DNA of 64,000 bases from Lentzea fradiae (GTDB lineage Bacteria > Actinomycetota > Actinomycetes > Mycobacteriales > Pseudonocardiaceae), in the NCBI RefSeq assembly GCF_900100955.1, contig NZ_FNCC01000013.1, forward strand, positions 186,001 to 250,000. Direction: 5' to 3'. The position numbers and the translations under genes are program-made. The notes under the pieces were generated by a model. It ran no database searches, had not been told where the DNA came from, and saw only the letters and a program-made list of their open reading frames with translations. Below are positions 16,217-23,493 of the stretch, piece by piece (position 1 is the stretch's first letter; every line of letters begins with the position of its first letter).

Positions 16217-17236
16217 TCAGGCGGACTCGCGCCGAACCAGCACAGTCGGCAGCATCTCCTTCTTGGACTTCACGGTCTCGTCCCGGAGCAGCTTCATCAG
16301 ATGCCCGACCATGTGCTTGACCTGCTCATCGGAGTCCTGCCGGACGGACGTCAACGGCGGCGAGGTGTGCTCGGCAATGGACACATGATCGTCGAACCCG
16401 ACCACGGCGACATCCTCGGGAACCCGCCGGCCAGCCTCGTGCAGCGTCTCCAACGCCCCAGCGGCCATCAGGTCGGAAGCCACGAACACGGCGTCCAGCT
16501 GAGGCACCCGCCCCAACAACGCGGCCATGGCCTTACGTCCACCCTCCCGGGTGAACCCTCCGTCCTCGGTCAACCGAGCCACAGCCCGATCGTCCAACCC
16601 GAGCGCCGACCGGAAGCCGTTCAACCGGTCAAGAGCGGACAACTCGTCCACCGGCCCGGAAACGTGCACGATCTTCTTGCGCCCAAGCGATTTCAGATGT
16701 TCGGTGGCAAGTACCGCGCCACCCTCGTTGTCGTTGTCGACGAGGTGCATCCCGCGCAACGAACCCCAAGGCTTGCCCGCGTACACCACCGGCAACGGCA
16801 GCTTCTTCACCACGGACACGAGCTGGTCGTTCTTGTGCGGCGCGAACACCAGCGCACCGTCCACGTGGCCCCCGGCGAGGAACCGGTGGGCACGGGCCTG
16901 GTCGTCGGGCGAGTGCACCAGCATCAGGACCATCTGCACGTCGACGTCGGCCAGCGCCCGCGCGCCCGCGCGGATCAGCCGGGCGAAGTGCGGGTCGTCG
17001 AAGATCTTGGGTTCCGGCTCGGAGAACACCGCGGCCACGGCTCCGGTGCGGCGGGTGACCAGTGCCCGTGCGGCGCGGTTCGGCTGGTAGCCCAGTGCCA
17101 GCACGGCCGCGTTGACCGCCTCCAGCGCTTCGGGACTGACGCGCGGGGACGCGTTCAGCACTCGTGACGCCGTGGCGCGGGACACCCCAGCCCTCGCGGC
17201 AACGTCTTCCAACGTCGGACGCGCGTGGATGGACAC
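16217..17236 (-). CDS. LacI-family transcriptional regulator
   Basis: This 339-residue regulator has an N-terminal LacI helix-turn-helix (TLEDVAARAGVSRATASRVLN, residues about 8-28) and the hinge motif GYQPNRAARAL. A periplasmic-binding-like sugar domain follows (EHLKSLGRKKIVHVSGP, VAVVGFDDHVSIAEHTSPPLTSVRQ). GTG 17236 sits 8 nt after GAGGAG; GTG 17245 is too close to it. The upstream binding-protein/permease/beta-glucosidase operon has a perfect LacI-type palindrome over its promoter, so this protein is probably its repressor, with a beta-glucoside as inducer (CebR/BglR-like). That assignment is inference from context. The 16100-16216 spacer holds only weak stems. Confidence 0.93.
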   Translation of the reverse strand: MSIHARPTLEDVAARAGVSRATASRVLNASPRVSPEALEAVNAAVLALGYQPNRAARALVTRRTGAVAAVFSEPEPKIFDDPHFARLIRAGARALADVDVQMVLMLVHSPDDQARAHRFLAGGHVDGALVFAPHKNDQLVSVVKKLPLPVVYAGKPWGSLRGMHLVDNDNEGGAVLATEHLKSLGRKKIVHVSGPVDELSALDRLNGFRSALGLDDRAVARLTEDGGFTREGGRKAMAALLGRVPQLDAVFVASDLMAAGALETLHEAGRRVPEDVAVVGFDDHVSIAEHTSPPLTSVRQDSDEQVKHMVGHLMKLLRDETVKSKKEMLPTVLVRRESA

Positions 17237-17317
17237 GGGCACCACTCCTCGATGAAAACCTTTGATCCGCCAAGCAGCTTAGCCGCAAGCGATCTCCGAG
17301 GAGTGTCTCCGCGCTGT

Positions 17318-18340
17318 TCACCGTGTTTTTTCGGGCACCGCCGCTGCCTCGCGGGCCTTCAGCGCACGCCCGCGAGGCGCGATGGAAACGCGGAGCAGTC
17401 CGTCCTCCCGGCGTGTCGTGGCTTCGAGGCCCGCGCGGGCGGCGGTGTGGATCAGCGCCGACTCGGACGGCAGGCACCACGCGACGAGCTCGGTGTAGCC
17501 GGCGGCCCTGGCGTCGGAGGCCAGCGCGCCGAGCAGGGCCGTGCCGACGCCGCGGCGCTGCCAGGCGTCCTCCACCAGCAGCGAGATCTCGGCGCAGTCC
17601 GGTGTGCCGGTCTGGATGAGCTGGCCGAGCGCCACGACCTGGTCCGCGCACTGGGCGAGGACGGTCGTGCCGCGCGGCGGGTTGAGCAGGCGGTGCAGCC
17701 AGCGGCGGGGCAGGGTGCGCATGCCGGAGTGGTAGCGGTTGAACAACGTCCTCATGGAACAGCGGGAGTGCAGGCCCGCGACGGCGTCCTCGTCGGACCC
17801 GGTGCCGGGACGCAGGACGAAGGCCACGCCGTCGTCGCTCAGCGCGCCCCGCAACGCCGGCGCCGGTGCGTCCACGATGTCCAGCAGCGCCTGCGCGCGG
17901 GTCAGCTCGACCTGGGTGAACCTGGACCAGCCGCGCCGGGCCACCAGGTCGCCGAACTGGGCCTGGCCCTCCTCCGCCGTGCCGTGCGTGACCGCGTCGG
18001 CGGACAGCACCTGGCGCAGCGCCTCCGCGGTCCGCTCCGGGTCGGCCAGCGCCATCTTCGCCGCGCGCAACGCGGCGGTCGGCTCGTCCACCAGGTCGCG
18101 CACGTCGGCGCTGGTGATCCCGACGCACTTGGCGCCTTCGCTGCGGACCGCCTCGACGAGGTCGGCGGGCAGCACCCCTTCTCCCGCGCGCACGACGATC
18201 TCGTCGAGCACACCGCCGGGAACGGGGATCACCTGCAACGCGAGGACGTTGCAGTCGGCCGCGGCCAGCCGGACCGTGACGCGTGCAAGCGCGCCGGGGC
18301 TGTCGCTGAGTTCGAAGCGCATGCGCCAGGTCGAGGTCAT
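17318..18340 (-). CDS. ACT-GNAT amino-acid-regulated acetyltransferase
   Basis: This is a 340-residue fusion. Residues about 1-75 form an ACT domain (MRFELSDSPGALARVTVRLA, GGVLDEIVVRA), the small amino-acid sensor fold. Residues about 180-320 form a GNAT domain with the acetyl-CoA loop DAWQRRGVGTALL and the ISLLVED strand. Actinobacterial ACT-GNAT enzymes (AAPatA type) acetylate lysines of acetyl-CoA synthetase-like targets, with activity tuned by an amino acid. Target and ligand here are unknown. The middle segment is helical and not assigned. The gene lies between the LacI gene and the sugar operon on the same strand, about 125 bp from a LacI-operator-like sequence. Confidence 0.87.
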   Translation of the reverse strand: MTSTWRMRFELSDSPGALARVTVRLAAADCNVLALQVIPVPGGVLDEIVVRAGEGVLPADLVEAVRSEGAKCVGITSADVRDLVDEPTAALRAAKMALADPERTAEALRQVLSADAVTHGTAEEGQAQFGDLVARRGWSRFTQVELTRAQALLDIVDAPAPALRGALSDDGVAFVLRPGTGSDEDAVAGLHSRCSMRTLFNRYHSGMRTLPRRWLHRLLNPPRGTTVLAQCADQVVALGQLIQTGTPDCAEISLLVEDAWQRRGVGTALLGALASDARAAGYTELVAWCLPSESALIHTAARAGLEATTRREDGLLRVSIAPRGRALKAREAAAVPEKTR

Positions 18341-18462
18341 GGCGTCCAGGGTTCACGGGCGTTGTTGCCGCGACGCGAACCACGGGTAAAACGCTCGGAA
18401 GCACGGCACGGAGAACATCACTCGCCGTGAGACCGGTCCTGCGCGGTGTGACCACCACAGCA

Positions 18463-18478
18463 GAGAGCGCTCCCACCC
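18463..18478. promoter_or_regulatory. Second LacI-operator-like sequence
   Basis: CAGAGAGCGCTCCCAC matches the perfect operator at 23032-23047 at 13 of 16 positions and resembles the CebR box TGGGAGCGCTCCCA. It overlaps the terminator stem of the beta-glucosidase operon and lies about 125 bp upstream of the ACT-GNAT gene. The match may come from the stem sequence alone. Confidence 0.35.
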
Positions 18479-18496
18479 ACGAGGGGGTGGGAGCGC
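18467..18496 (-). terminator. Terminator of the sugar-uptake/beta-glucosidase operon
   Basis: A perfect 12-bp stem (18467-18478 with 18485-18496) with a 6-nt loop begins 12 nt past the beta-glucosidase stop. Confidence 0.75.
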
Positions 18497-18507
18497 CGGA
18501 TCCTCGA

Positions 18508-19914
18508 TCAGAGGGTGTAGCCCTGCGCGGGCAGGCCGTTCTGGCTGATGATCCGGGACAGCGCGACCGCACTCTCCTTCACCGTGCGCCGCTGCGTCTC
18601 GAAGTCGACGTGCACGATCCCGAACCGCTGCGAGTACCCGGCCGCCCACTCGAAGTTGTCGAGCAGCGACCACGCGAGGTAGCCGCGCACGTCGGCGCCC
18701 TGCTCGATCGCCTGGTGGACCGCACGGACGTGGTCCAGCAGGTACCTCGTCCGCTCGGTGTCGGTGACGCGGCCCATCTCGTCGACCGTGTCGGGGAACG
18801 CGGACCCGTTCTCCGTGACCACCAGCGGGATGTCGCCGGTGTCGCGGGACAGCCGGACCAGCAGCTCGGTGAACGCGCCCGCGTTCTGCTCCCAGCCGAA
18901 CCCGGTCACCTCGCCCTGCGGCGGCTCCAGCGTCACGCCGCGCAGCCCGGCGTGCGGACCGGCGGGCACGTGGTCCGGGTCGGCGGGAGCGACGCGGGTC
19001 GGGCTGTAGTAGTTGACGCCGATCCAGTCGACCGGGGTCGCGATGGTCTCCATGTCGCCGTCGCGCACCACGTTCGTCCAGTCGCCCAGCCACGACGTGT
19101 CCTGCAGGACGTCGATCGGGTAGCCGCGGCCGCACACCGGGTCGAGCAGGATGCGGTTCTGCAGGCCGTCGACCTTGCGGACCGCTTCGGCGTCGTCGCC
19201 CAGGATCGTGCTGAAGTTCAGCACGATCGACAGCCGGTGCGACTCGGGGGCCTGCGCGCGCAACGCCTGCGTGGCAAGGCCGTGGGCCAGCAGCAGGTGG
19301 TGCGCCGCCTCCAGCGACGCCACCGGGTCGGCGATGCCGGGGGCGTGGATGCCGTTGCCGTAGCCCAGGAACGCCGACACCCACGGCTCGTTCAGCGTGG
19401 TCCACGCCTGCACCCGGTCGCCCAGCCGGTCTTGCACGATCGTGGCGTACTCGGCGAAGCGGTACGCCGTGTCGCGGTTGCGCCAGCCGCCGAAGTCCTC
19501 CAGGACCTGCGGCAGGTCCCAGTGGTAGAGGGTGACCATCGGCTGGATGTCCTTCTCCAGCAACGAGTCCACGAGCCGGTCGTAGAACGCGAGCCCGCGC
19601 TCCTCCACCGGGCCGCTGCCGGTGGGCTGGATCCGGGGCCACGCGACCGAGAACCGGTACGCCGCCAGGCCGAGCGAGGACATCAGCTCGACGTCGGAGG
19701 CGTACCTGGTGTAGTGGTCGCACGCGGGGTCACCGGTGTCGCCCGCCAGGACCTTGCCGGGTGTCGCGGCGAACGTGTCCCAGATCGAGGCGCCACGTCC
19801 GTCCACAGTGGTCGAACCCTCGATCTGGAACGCCGCGGTGGCCGCGCCCCAGAGGAAGTCCGGCGGGAAGGTCAGCACCTCCCGTCCGACCTCGACGTCC
19901 GAGTCGGTCGTCAT
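18508..19914 (-). CDS. Family GH1 beta-glucosidase
   Basis: This 468-residue retaining beta-glycosidase acts on cellobiose-like disaccharides or aryl beta-glucosides in the cytosol; no signal peptide is seen. GH1 motifs are complete: FPPDFLWGAATAAFQIEG near the N-terminus, acid/base Glu176 in TTLNEPW and nucleophile Glu368 in VVTENGSAF. The C-terminal LDNFEWAAGYSQRFG is also present. The start is ATG 19914, with AAGGG 7 nt before; ATG 19920, overlapping the permease stop as ATGA, is equally in frame. As last gene of a binding-protein/permease operon it hydrolyses the imported sugar. Confidence 0.95.
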   Translation of the reverse strand: MTTDSDVEVGREVLTFPPDFLWGAATAAFQIEGSTTVDGRGASIWDTFAATPGKVLAGDTGDPACDHYTRYASDVELMSSLGLAAYRFSVAWPRIQPTGSGPVEERGLAFYDRLVDSLLEKDIQPMVTLYHWDLPQVLEDFGGWRNRDTAYRFAEYATIVQDRLGDRVQAWTTLNEPWVSAFLGYGNGIHAPGIADPVASLEAAHHLLLAHGLATQALRAQAPESHRLSIVLNFSTILGDDAEAVRKVDGLQNRILLDPVCGRGYPIDVLQDTSWLGDWTNVVRDGDMETIATPVDWIGVNYYSPTRVAPADPDHVPAGPHAGLRGVTLEPPQGEVTGFGWEQNAGAFTELLVRLSRDTGDIPLVVTENGSAFPDTVDEMGRVTDTERTRYLLDHVRAVHQAIEQGADVRGYLAWSLLDNFEWAAGYSQRFGIVHVDFETQRRTVKESAVALSRIISQNGLPAQGYTL

Positions 19915-19916
19915 CC

Positions 19917-20741
19917 TCATCCCTTCACGGCGCCCTGCATGATGCCGCCCACGATCTGGCGGGACAGCAGGACGAAGATCGCGATCACCGGCAGCACCGC
20001 GATGGAGGCGCCGGCGAGCATCAGCGAGTAGTCGGTGTAGTAGCCGCTGGCCAGCGTCGAGAGCGCGACCTGGACCGTCGGGCTGTCGTTGGGGTCCAGC
20101 ACGATCAGCGGCCAGAAGAAGTCGTTCCACGCGGTCATGAACGTGAACATGCCCAGCACCGCCGCCTGCGGGCGCACCGCCGGGAACCCGACGTGCCAGA
20201 ACGTCCGCAGCACCGAGCACCCGTCGACGCGCGCCGCCTCGATCAGCTCGTACGGCACGGTCTCCTCGCACGCCTGGCGCATCCAGAACACCGCGAACGA
20301 GCCGATCAGCACCGGCACGATGACCGCCTGCAGGGTGCCGTACCAGTCGAGGTCCGACATCAGCATGTACAGCGGGATCACGCCGAGCTGCGTCGGCACC
20401 ATCGCGGTGCCCAGCACGACGAGGAACAGCGTGTCGCGGCCCTTGAACCGCAGCCGCGCGAACGCGAACCCGGCCAGCGTGCCCAGCACGACGTTGGAGA
20501 TCGCCACGCTCGACGCCACGATGAACGAGTTCTGCATGGCGAGCCAGAAGTCGACGGTGTCGAAGACGCGGGTGATGTTCTCGACCAGGTTGCCGCCGGG
20601 GACCAGCGGCGGCGTCTTCTCGCCGAGGACGGAGTTGTCCTTCGACGCCACGATGAACGAGTAGTACAGCGGGAAGATCGACGCGGCGAGCACGGCGACC
20701 AGGAACCCGTAGAGCAGCGGTCCTGCCTTCGCGTTCTTCAT
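19917..20741 (-). CDS. Sugar ABC transporter permease (MalG type)
   Basis: This 274-residue inner-membrane permease has about six helices. The cytoplasmic EAA loop, EAARVDGCSVLRTFWHVGFP (about 165-185), docks the ATPase. The last helix is followed by the C-terminal tail typical of MalG proteins (QIVGGIMQGAVKG). The start follows the first permease's stop by 4 nt, and the stop overlaps or abuts the beta-glucosidase start. There is no ATPase gene in the operon, so a shared MsiK-like ATPase is expected, as for actinobacterial oligosaccharide importers. Confidence 0.95.
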   Translation of the reverse strand: MKNAKAGPLLYGFLVAVLAASIFPLYYSFIVASKDNSVLGEKTPPLVPGGNLVENITRVFDTVDFWLAMQNSFIVASSVAISNVVLGTLAGFAFARLRFKGRDTLFLVVLGTAMVPTQLGVIPLYMLMSDLDWYGTLQAVIVPVLIGSFAVFWMRQACEETVPYELIEAARVDGCSVLRTFWHVGFPAVRPQAAVLGMFTFMTAWNDFFWPLIVLDPNDSPTVQVALSTLASGYYTDYSLMLAGASIAVLPVIAIFVLLSRQIVGGIMQGAVKG

Positions 20742-20745
20742 GCGA

Positions 20746-21723
20746 TCACTCCTTGCCCGCGATGCGCCGCGTCAGCGTGAAGTTGACGATCGCGACCAGC
20801 AGGACGACCACGAACAGCATCCACGCGACGGTGGCCGCGTACCCGGCGTCGAACAACCGGAAGCCCTTCTCGTACATGTAGAGCACCAGCGTCTGGAACT
20901 GCCGGTCGGAGCCGCCCGTCGAGTTGTTCGCGGCGAACCCGGGGTCGAACAGCGCGGGCTCGGCGAACAGCTGCAGGCCGCCGATCGTCGAGGTGACGAC
21001 GGTGAAGAGGATCGTCGGGCGGATCGACGGCACGGTGATCGACCAGAACATGCGCCAGCGCGACGCACCGTCCAAAGTGGCCGACTCGTACATGTCCTTG
21101 GGCACCGACTGCATGGCCGCCAGGTACAGCAGCGCGTTGTAACCGGTCCAGCGCCACATGACCATCGTGGACACCGCGAGGTGCGAGGCCCACGTCTCGG
21201 CGCGCCAGTCGATCGGGTCGACGCCGACGAAGCCGAGCAGGAAGTTCACGATGCCGAAGTCGCGGCCGAAGAACTGCGCGAACACCAGCGCCACCGCGGC
21301 GACCGAGATGACGTTGGGCAGCAGCACACCGGCCCGCCAGAAGGCGCTGCCGCGCAGGCCCCGGTCGAGCAGCGCGGCGAGCCCGAGCGCCGCGAGCAGC
21401 TGCGGCACCGTCGAGAGCACGAACAGGCTGAGCGTGTTGAACAGCGCGTTCCAGAAGTTGGCGTCACCGAACAGCCGCACGTAGTTCTCGAGGCCGACGA
21501 AACCCTGGTCGCCGTCGATGAGCTGCCAGTCGTGCAGCGACACCCACGCCGTGTACACGAGCGGGTAGAGCCCGAAGATCCCGAACACCAGGAAGAATGG
21601 GGCGATGACCAGGTACGGCGTGTACTTGGCGTCCCAGTGGCTCAGCTTGAAGCGCTTCGGTTCCTTGGAAGACGAGACCGAGACGGCCGAAGCCGTCTCG
21701 GTCTCCTGACGCGTCACCGTCAC
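20746..21723 (-). CDS. Sugar ABC transporter permease (MalF type)
   Basis: This 325-residue permease has a basic/charged N-terminal tail and about six membrane helices (from about residue 38, TPYLVIAPFFLVFGIFGLYP). The EAA-type loop (ESATLDGASRWRMFWSITVPSI) lies at about 220-240. GTG 21723 overlaps the binding-protein stop as GTGA, giving translational coupling; GTG 21717 is an alternative. It pairs with the MalG-type permease downstream to form the channel for the lipoprotein-delivered sugar. Confidence 0.95.
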   Translation of the reverse strand: MTVTRQETETASAVSVSSSKEPKRFKLSHWDAKYTPYLVIAPFFLVFGIFGLYPLVYTAWVSLHDWQLIDGDQGFVGLENYVRLFGDANFWNALFNTLSLFVLSTVPQLLAALGLAALLDRGLRGSAFWRAGVLLPNVISVAAVALVFAQFFGRDFGIVNFLLGFVGVDPIDWRAETWASHLAVSTMVMWRWTGYNALLYLAAMQSVPKDMYESATLDGASRWRMFWSITVPSIRPTILFTVVTSTIGGLQLFAEPALFDPGFAANNSTGGSDRQFQTLVLYMYEKGFRLFDAGYAATVAWMLFVVVLLVAIVNFTLTRRIAGKE

Positions 21724-22985
21724 TTGGCGGCGTCCTGTGCTTCCTTCAGCGCCTGCGTCCACGCGTCAGCCGCCGACTGCTTGCCCTGCTCGACACGGGT
21801 GAGCGCGGTGCCGAACACGGGTCCGACCTTCGAGTCCTTCGTGCCGCGGTAGGTCGGCTTCAGCGACTCCGCGGAGGTCGCGAAGATCTGGCCGACGGGA
21901 GCGTTGTTGAAGTAGTCGTTGACCGTGGCCTGGACCTCGGCGTCCTGGTAGACCTTCGGCTGGCTGGGCAGGTTGCCGGTCTCCTTGAAGATCCGCTTCT
22001 GCTGCTCGGGGGCGGTCAGCCACTTGGCCAGCTCGTACGCCTCCTTGGGGTGCTTGCCCTGCTTCGGGACCGCGAGGAACGAGCCACCCCAGTTGCCGCC
22101 GCCACCGGGCGCGGTCGTCACGTCCCACTTCCCGGCCGCCGCGTCACCGGCACCCGCCTTGATCAGCGCGAGCGCCCAGGCCGGGCAGGTGGTGGTGGCG
22201 AACGAGCCCTGCTTCAGCGCGACGTTCCAGTCCTGGCTGAACGGTTCGAGCGCACCGGTCTGCTGCTTGGCGCCGATGGCCGCCGCGGTCTCGAAGGCCG
22301 TCTTGACCTTGGCGTTCGACTCCGCGATGTAGGAGTCGTCCTTCGCCGAGAAGTAGCCCTCCTCGGTCTGGTCGAGGATCGCCTTGTAGACGTTGCGGCC
22401 GGTGTCGACGAACTTCACGTTCGGCGTCTTGGCGGTGAACTGGTCGGCGACCTTGGCGTAGTCCTCCCAGGTCGGCCACAGCTTCGCGACCTCGGTGCGG
22501 TCCGTCGGCAGGCCGGCGGCCTCGAACAGGTCGCGGCGGTAGCAGAGGCCGAGGCTGCCCATGTCGGTGCCGAGGCCGAGCACGAACTCACCGCCGTCGG
22601 CGGTGCCCTGGTTCCACTTCCACTCGGCCCACTGGTCCTTGAGGTCCTTCGCCCCGTACTCGGCGAGGTTCACGAACTTGTCCTTGGAGGCGCGGAACTG
22701 GGAGATCACGCCCTCCTCGAGGGCGACGATGTCCGCGGCACCACGACCACCCGCGAGCTGGGTCGCGAGCTGCGTGTTGTGCTGCTCCATCTTGACCTTG
22801 CGCTGCTCGATCTTGATGTTCGAGTGCGAGGCCATGTACTCCTCGATGAGCTTGTCGTACCCGAAGTCGGAGAAGAGGCCCAGGGACAGCTCGATCTTGC
22901 CGTCGGCCTCGGAACTTCCGCCGCAGCCGGCGGCCAGAACCATCACGAGGGTCGCAGCCACGCTGCCGACCAGCCTTCTGCTCAT
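21720..22985 (-). CDS. Extracellular solute-binding lipoprotein for sugar
   Basis: This 421-residue family-1 solute-binding protein has a lipoprotein signal (MSRRLVGSVAATLVMVLAAGC, lipobox LAAGC, mature Cys near 21). The rest has the two-lobe fold: EYMASHSNIKIEQRKV near the N-terminus, GGGGNWGGSFLAVPKQGKHPKEAYELAKWL near 320-350, and a C-terminal YFNNAPVGQIFA segment. It captures an oligosaccharide outside the membrane and hands it to the two permeases. GAGGAGG lies 9 nt before ATG 22985. Promoter and LacI-type operator are just upstream, making this the first gene of the operon. Confidence 0.95.
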   Translation of the reverse strand: MSRRLVGSVAATLVMVLAAGCGGSSEADGKIELSLGLFSDFGYDKLIEEYMASHSNIKIEQRKVKMEQHNTQLATQLAGGRGAADIVALEEGVISQFRASKDKFVNLAEYGAKDLKDQWAEWKWNQGTADGGEFVLGLGTDMGSLGLCYRRDLFEAAGLPTDRTEVAKLWPTWEDYAKVADQFTAKTPNVKFVDTGRNVYKAILDQTEEGYFSAKDDSYIAESNAKVKTAFETAAAIGAKQQTGALEPFSQDWNVALKQGSFATTTCPAWALALIKAGAGDAAAGKWDVTTAPGGGGNWGGSFLAVPKQGKHPKEAYELAKWLTAPEQQKRIFKETGNLPSQPKVYQDAEVQATVNDYFNNAPVGQIFATSAESLKPTYRGTKDSKVGPVFGTALTRVEQGKQSAADAWTQALKEAQDAAK

Positions 22986-23031
22986 CCGTTCCGTCCTCCT
23001 CGACGACGCCGGTGTGGCGCAGCTAACCTTG

Positions 23032-23047
23032 GTGAGAGCGCTCTCAC
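23032..23047. promoter_or_regulatory. LacI-type operator of the sugar operon
   Basis: GTGAGAGCGCTCTCAC is a perfect 16-bp palindrome with the central CG of LacI-family sites. It overlaps the 3' end of the predicted -10 and the start region 47 nt before the binding-protein gene. The nearby LacI protein is the likely ligand. Confidence 0.75.
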
Positions 23048-23074
23048 ACTCGACTGGCGAGGCGCGGGTGTCAA
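23046..23074 (-). promoter_or_regulatory. Promoter of the sugar operon
   Basis: On the minus strand a perfect TTGACA (23074-23069) is followed after 17 bp by GAGTGT (23051-23046), a degenerate -10. The operator begins inside that hexamer. Confidence 0.5.
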
Positions 23075-23180
23075 GCGGTCGACATCGTTCCGTAACTTTG
23101 TGGAGACAGGCAACAAAAACCTGCGCGCATTCCGGTGAACGTCCCGCGGGGAACGGCGAGCGGGATCTGAACCGGTGAAG

Positions 23181-23213
23181 GGGGACGACCGGGCCCTCGC
23201 TCCGGTCGTCCCC
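23181..23213 (-). terminator. Hairpin 4 of the terminator cluster
   Basis: A perfect 12-bp stem (23181-23192 with 23202-23213) with a 9-nt loop. It is the last of four strong hairpins downstream of the ABC exporter permease gene. Confidence 0.6.
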
Positions 23214-23280
23214 ACCCCAGGTAGAGGGGCTCGCGCCCGAAAAGTGACGCGCGCTCCCGAACTTTCCCGGCTTTCTTCCG

Positions 23281-23330
23281 CCACGCGGGGGCCCCACGTT
23301 GCCCAGAAGGAAACGTAGGGCCCCCGCGTG
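23281..23330 (-). terminator. Hairpin 3 of the terminator cluster
   Basis: CACGCGGGGGCCC at 23281 pairs with GGGCCCCCGCGTG ending near 23330. The pairing continues inward as ACGTT with AACGT after a one-base bulge. Confidence 0.6.
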
Positions 23331-23370
23331 ACCTGAAGAGCGTCGGCATGGTTCCGGGATGCGAAAAAAG

Positions 23371-23405
23371 TGGAGGTCCGGTGCCCCCACATCACCGGAC
23401 CTCCA
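23371..23405 (-). terminator. Hairpin 2 of the terminator cluster
   Basis: A perfect 13-bp stem (23371-23383 with 23393-23405) and a 9-nt loop. On the minus strand it is followed by a run of T (23370-23364 region, complement of GAAAAAAG), the most classical terminator of the group. Confidence 0.75.
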
Positions 23406-23415
23406 CCGATCCCCC

Positions 23416-23444
23416 CGGCCGTGCGGCCCCCTGCCGCACGGCCG
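23416..23444 (-). terminator. Hairpin 1 of the terminator cluster
   Basis: A perfect 12-bp stem (23416-23427 with 23433-23444) with a 5-nt loop, about 50 nt past the ABC permease stop. Confidence 0.65.
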
Positions 23445-23493
23445 ACCCGCCTGGCCCACACCCCCGACAGCGGGGCCGGGCGGGTGTCCTCCC

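Noticed and set aside
23371..23444. Hairpin cluster read as CRISPR repeats
   Set aside because: The stems differ in sequence from each other, with no repeated unit or regular spacers.
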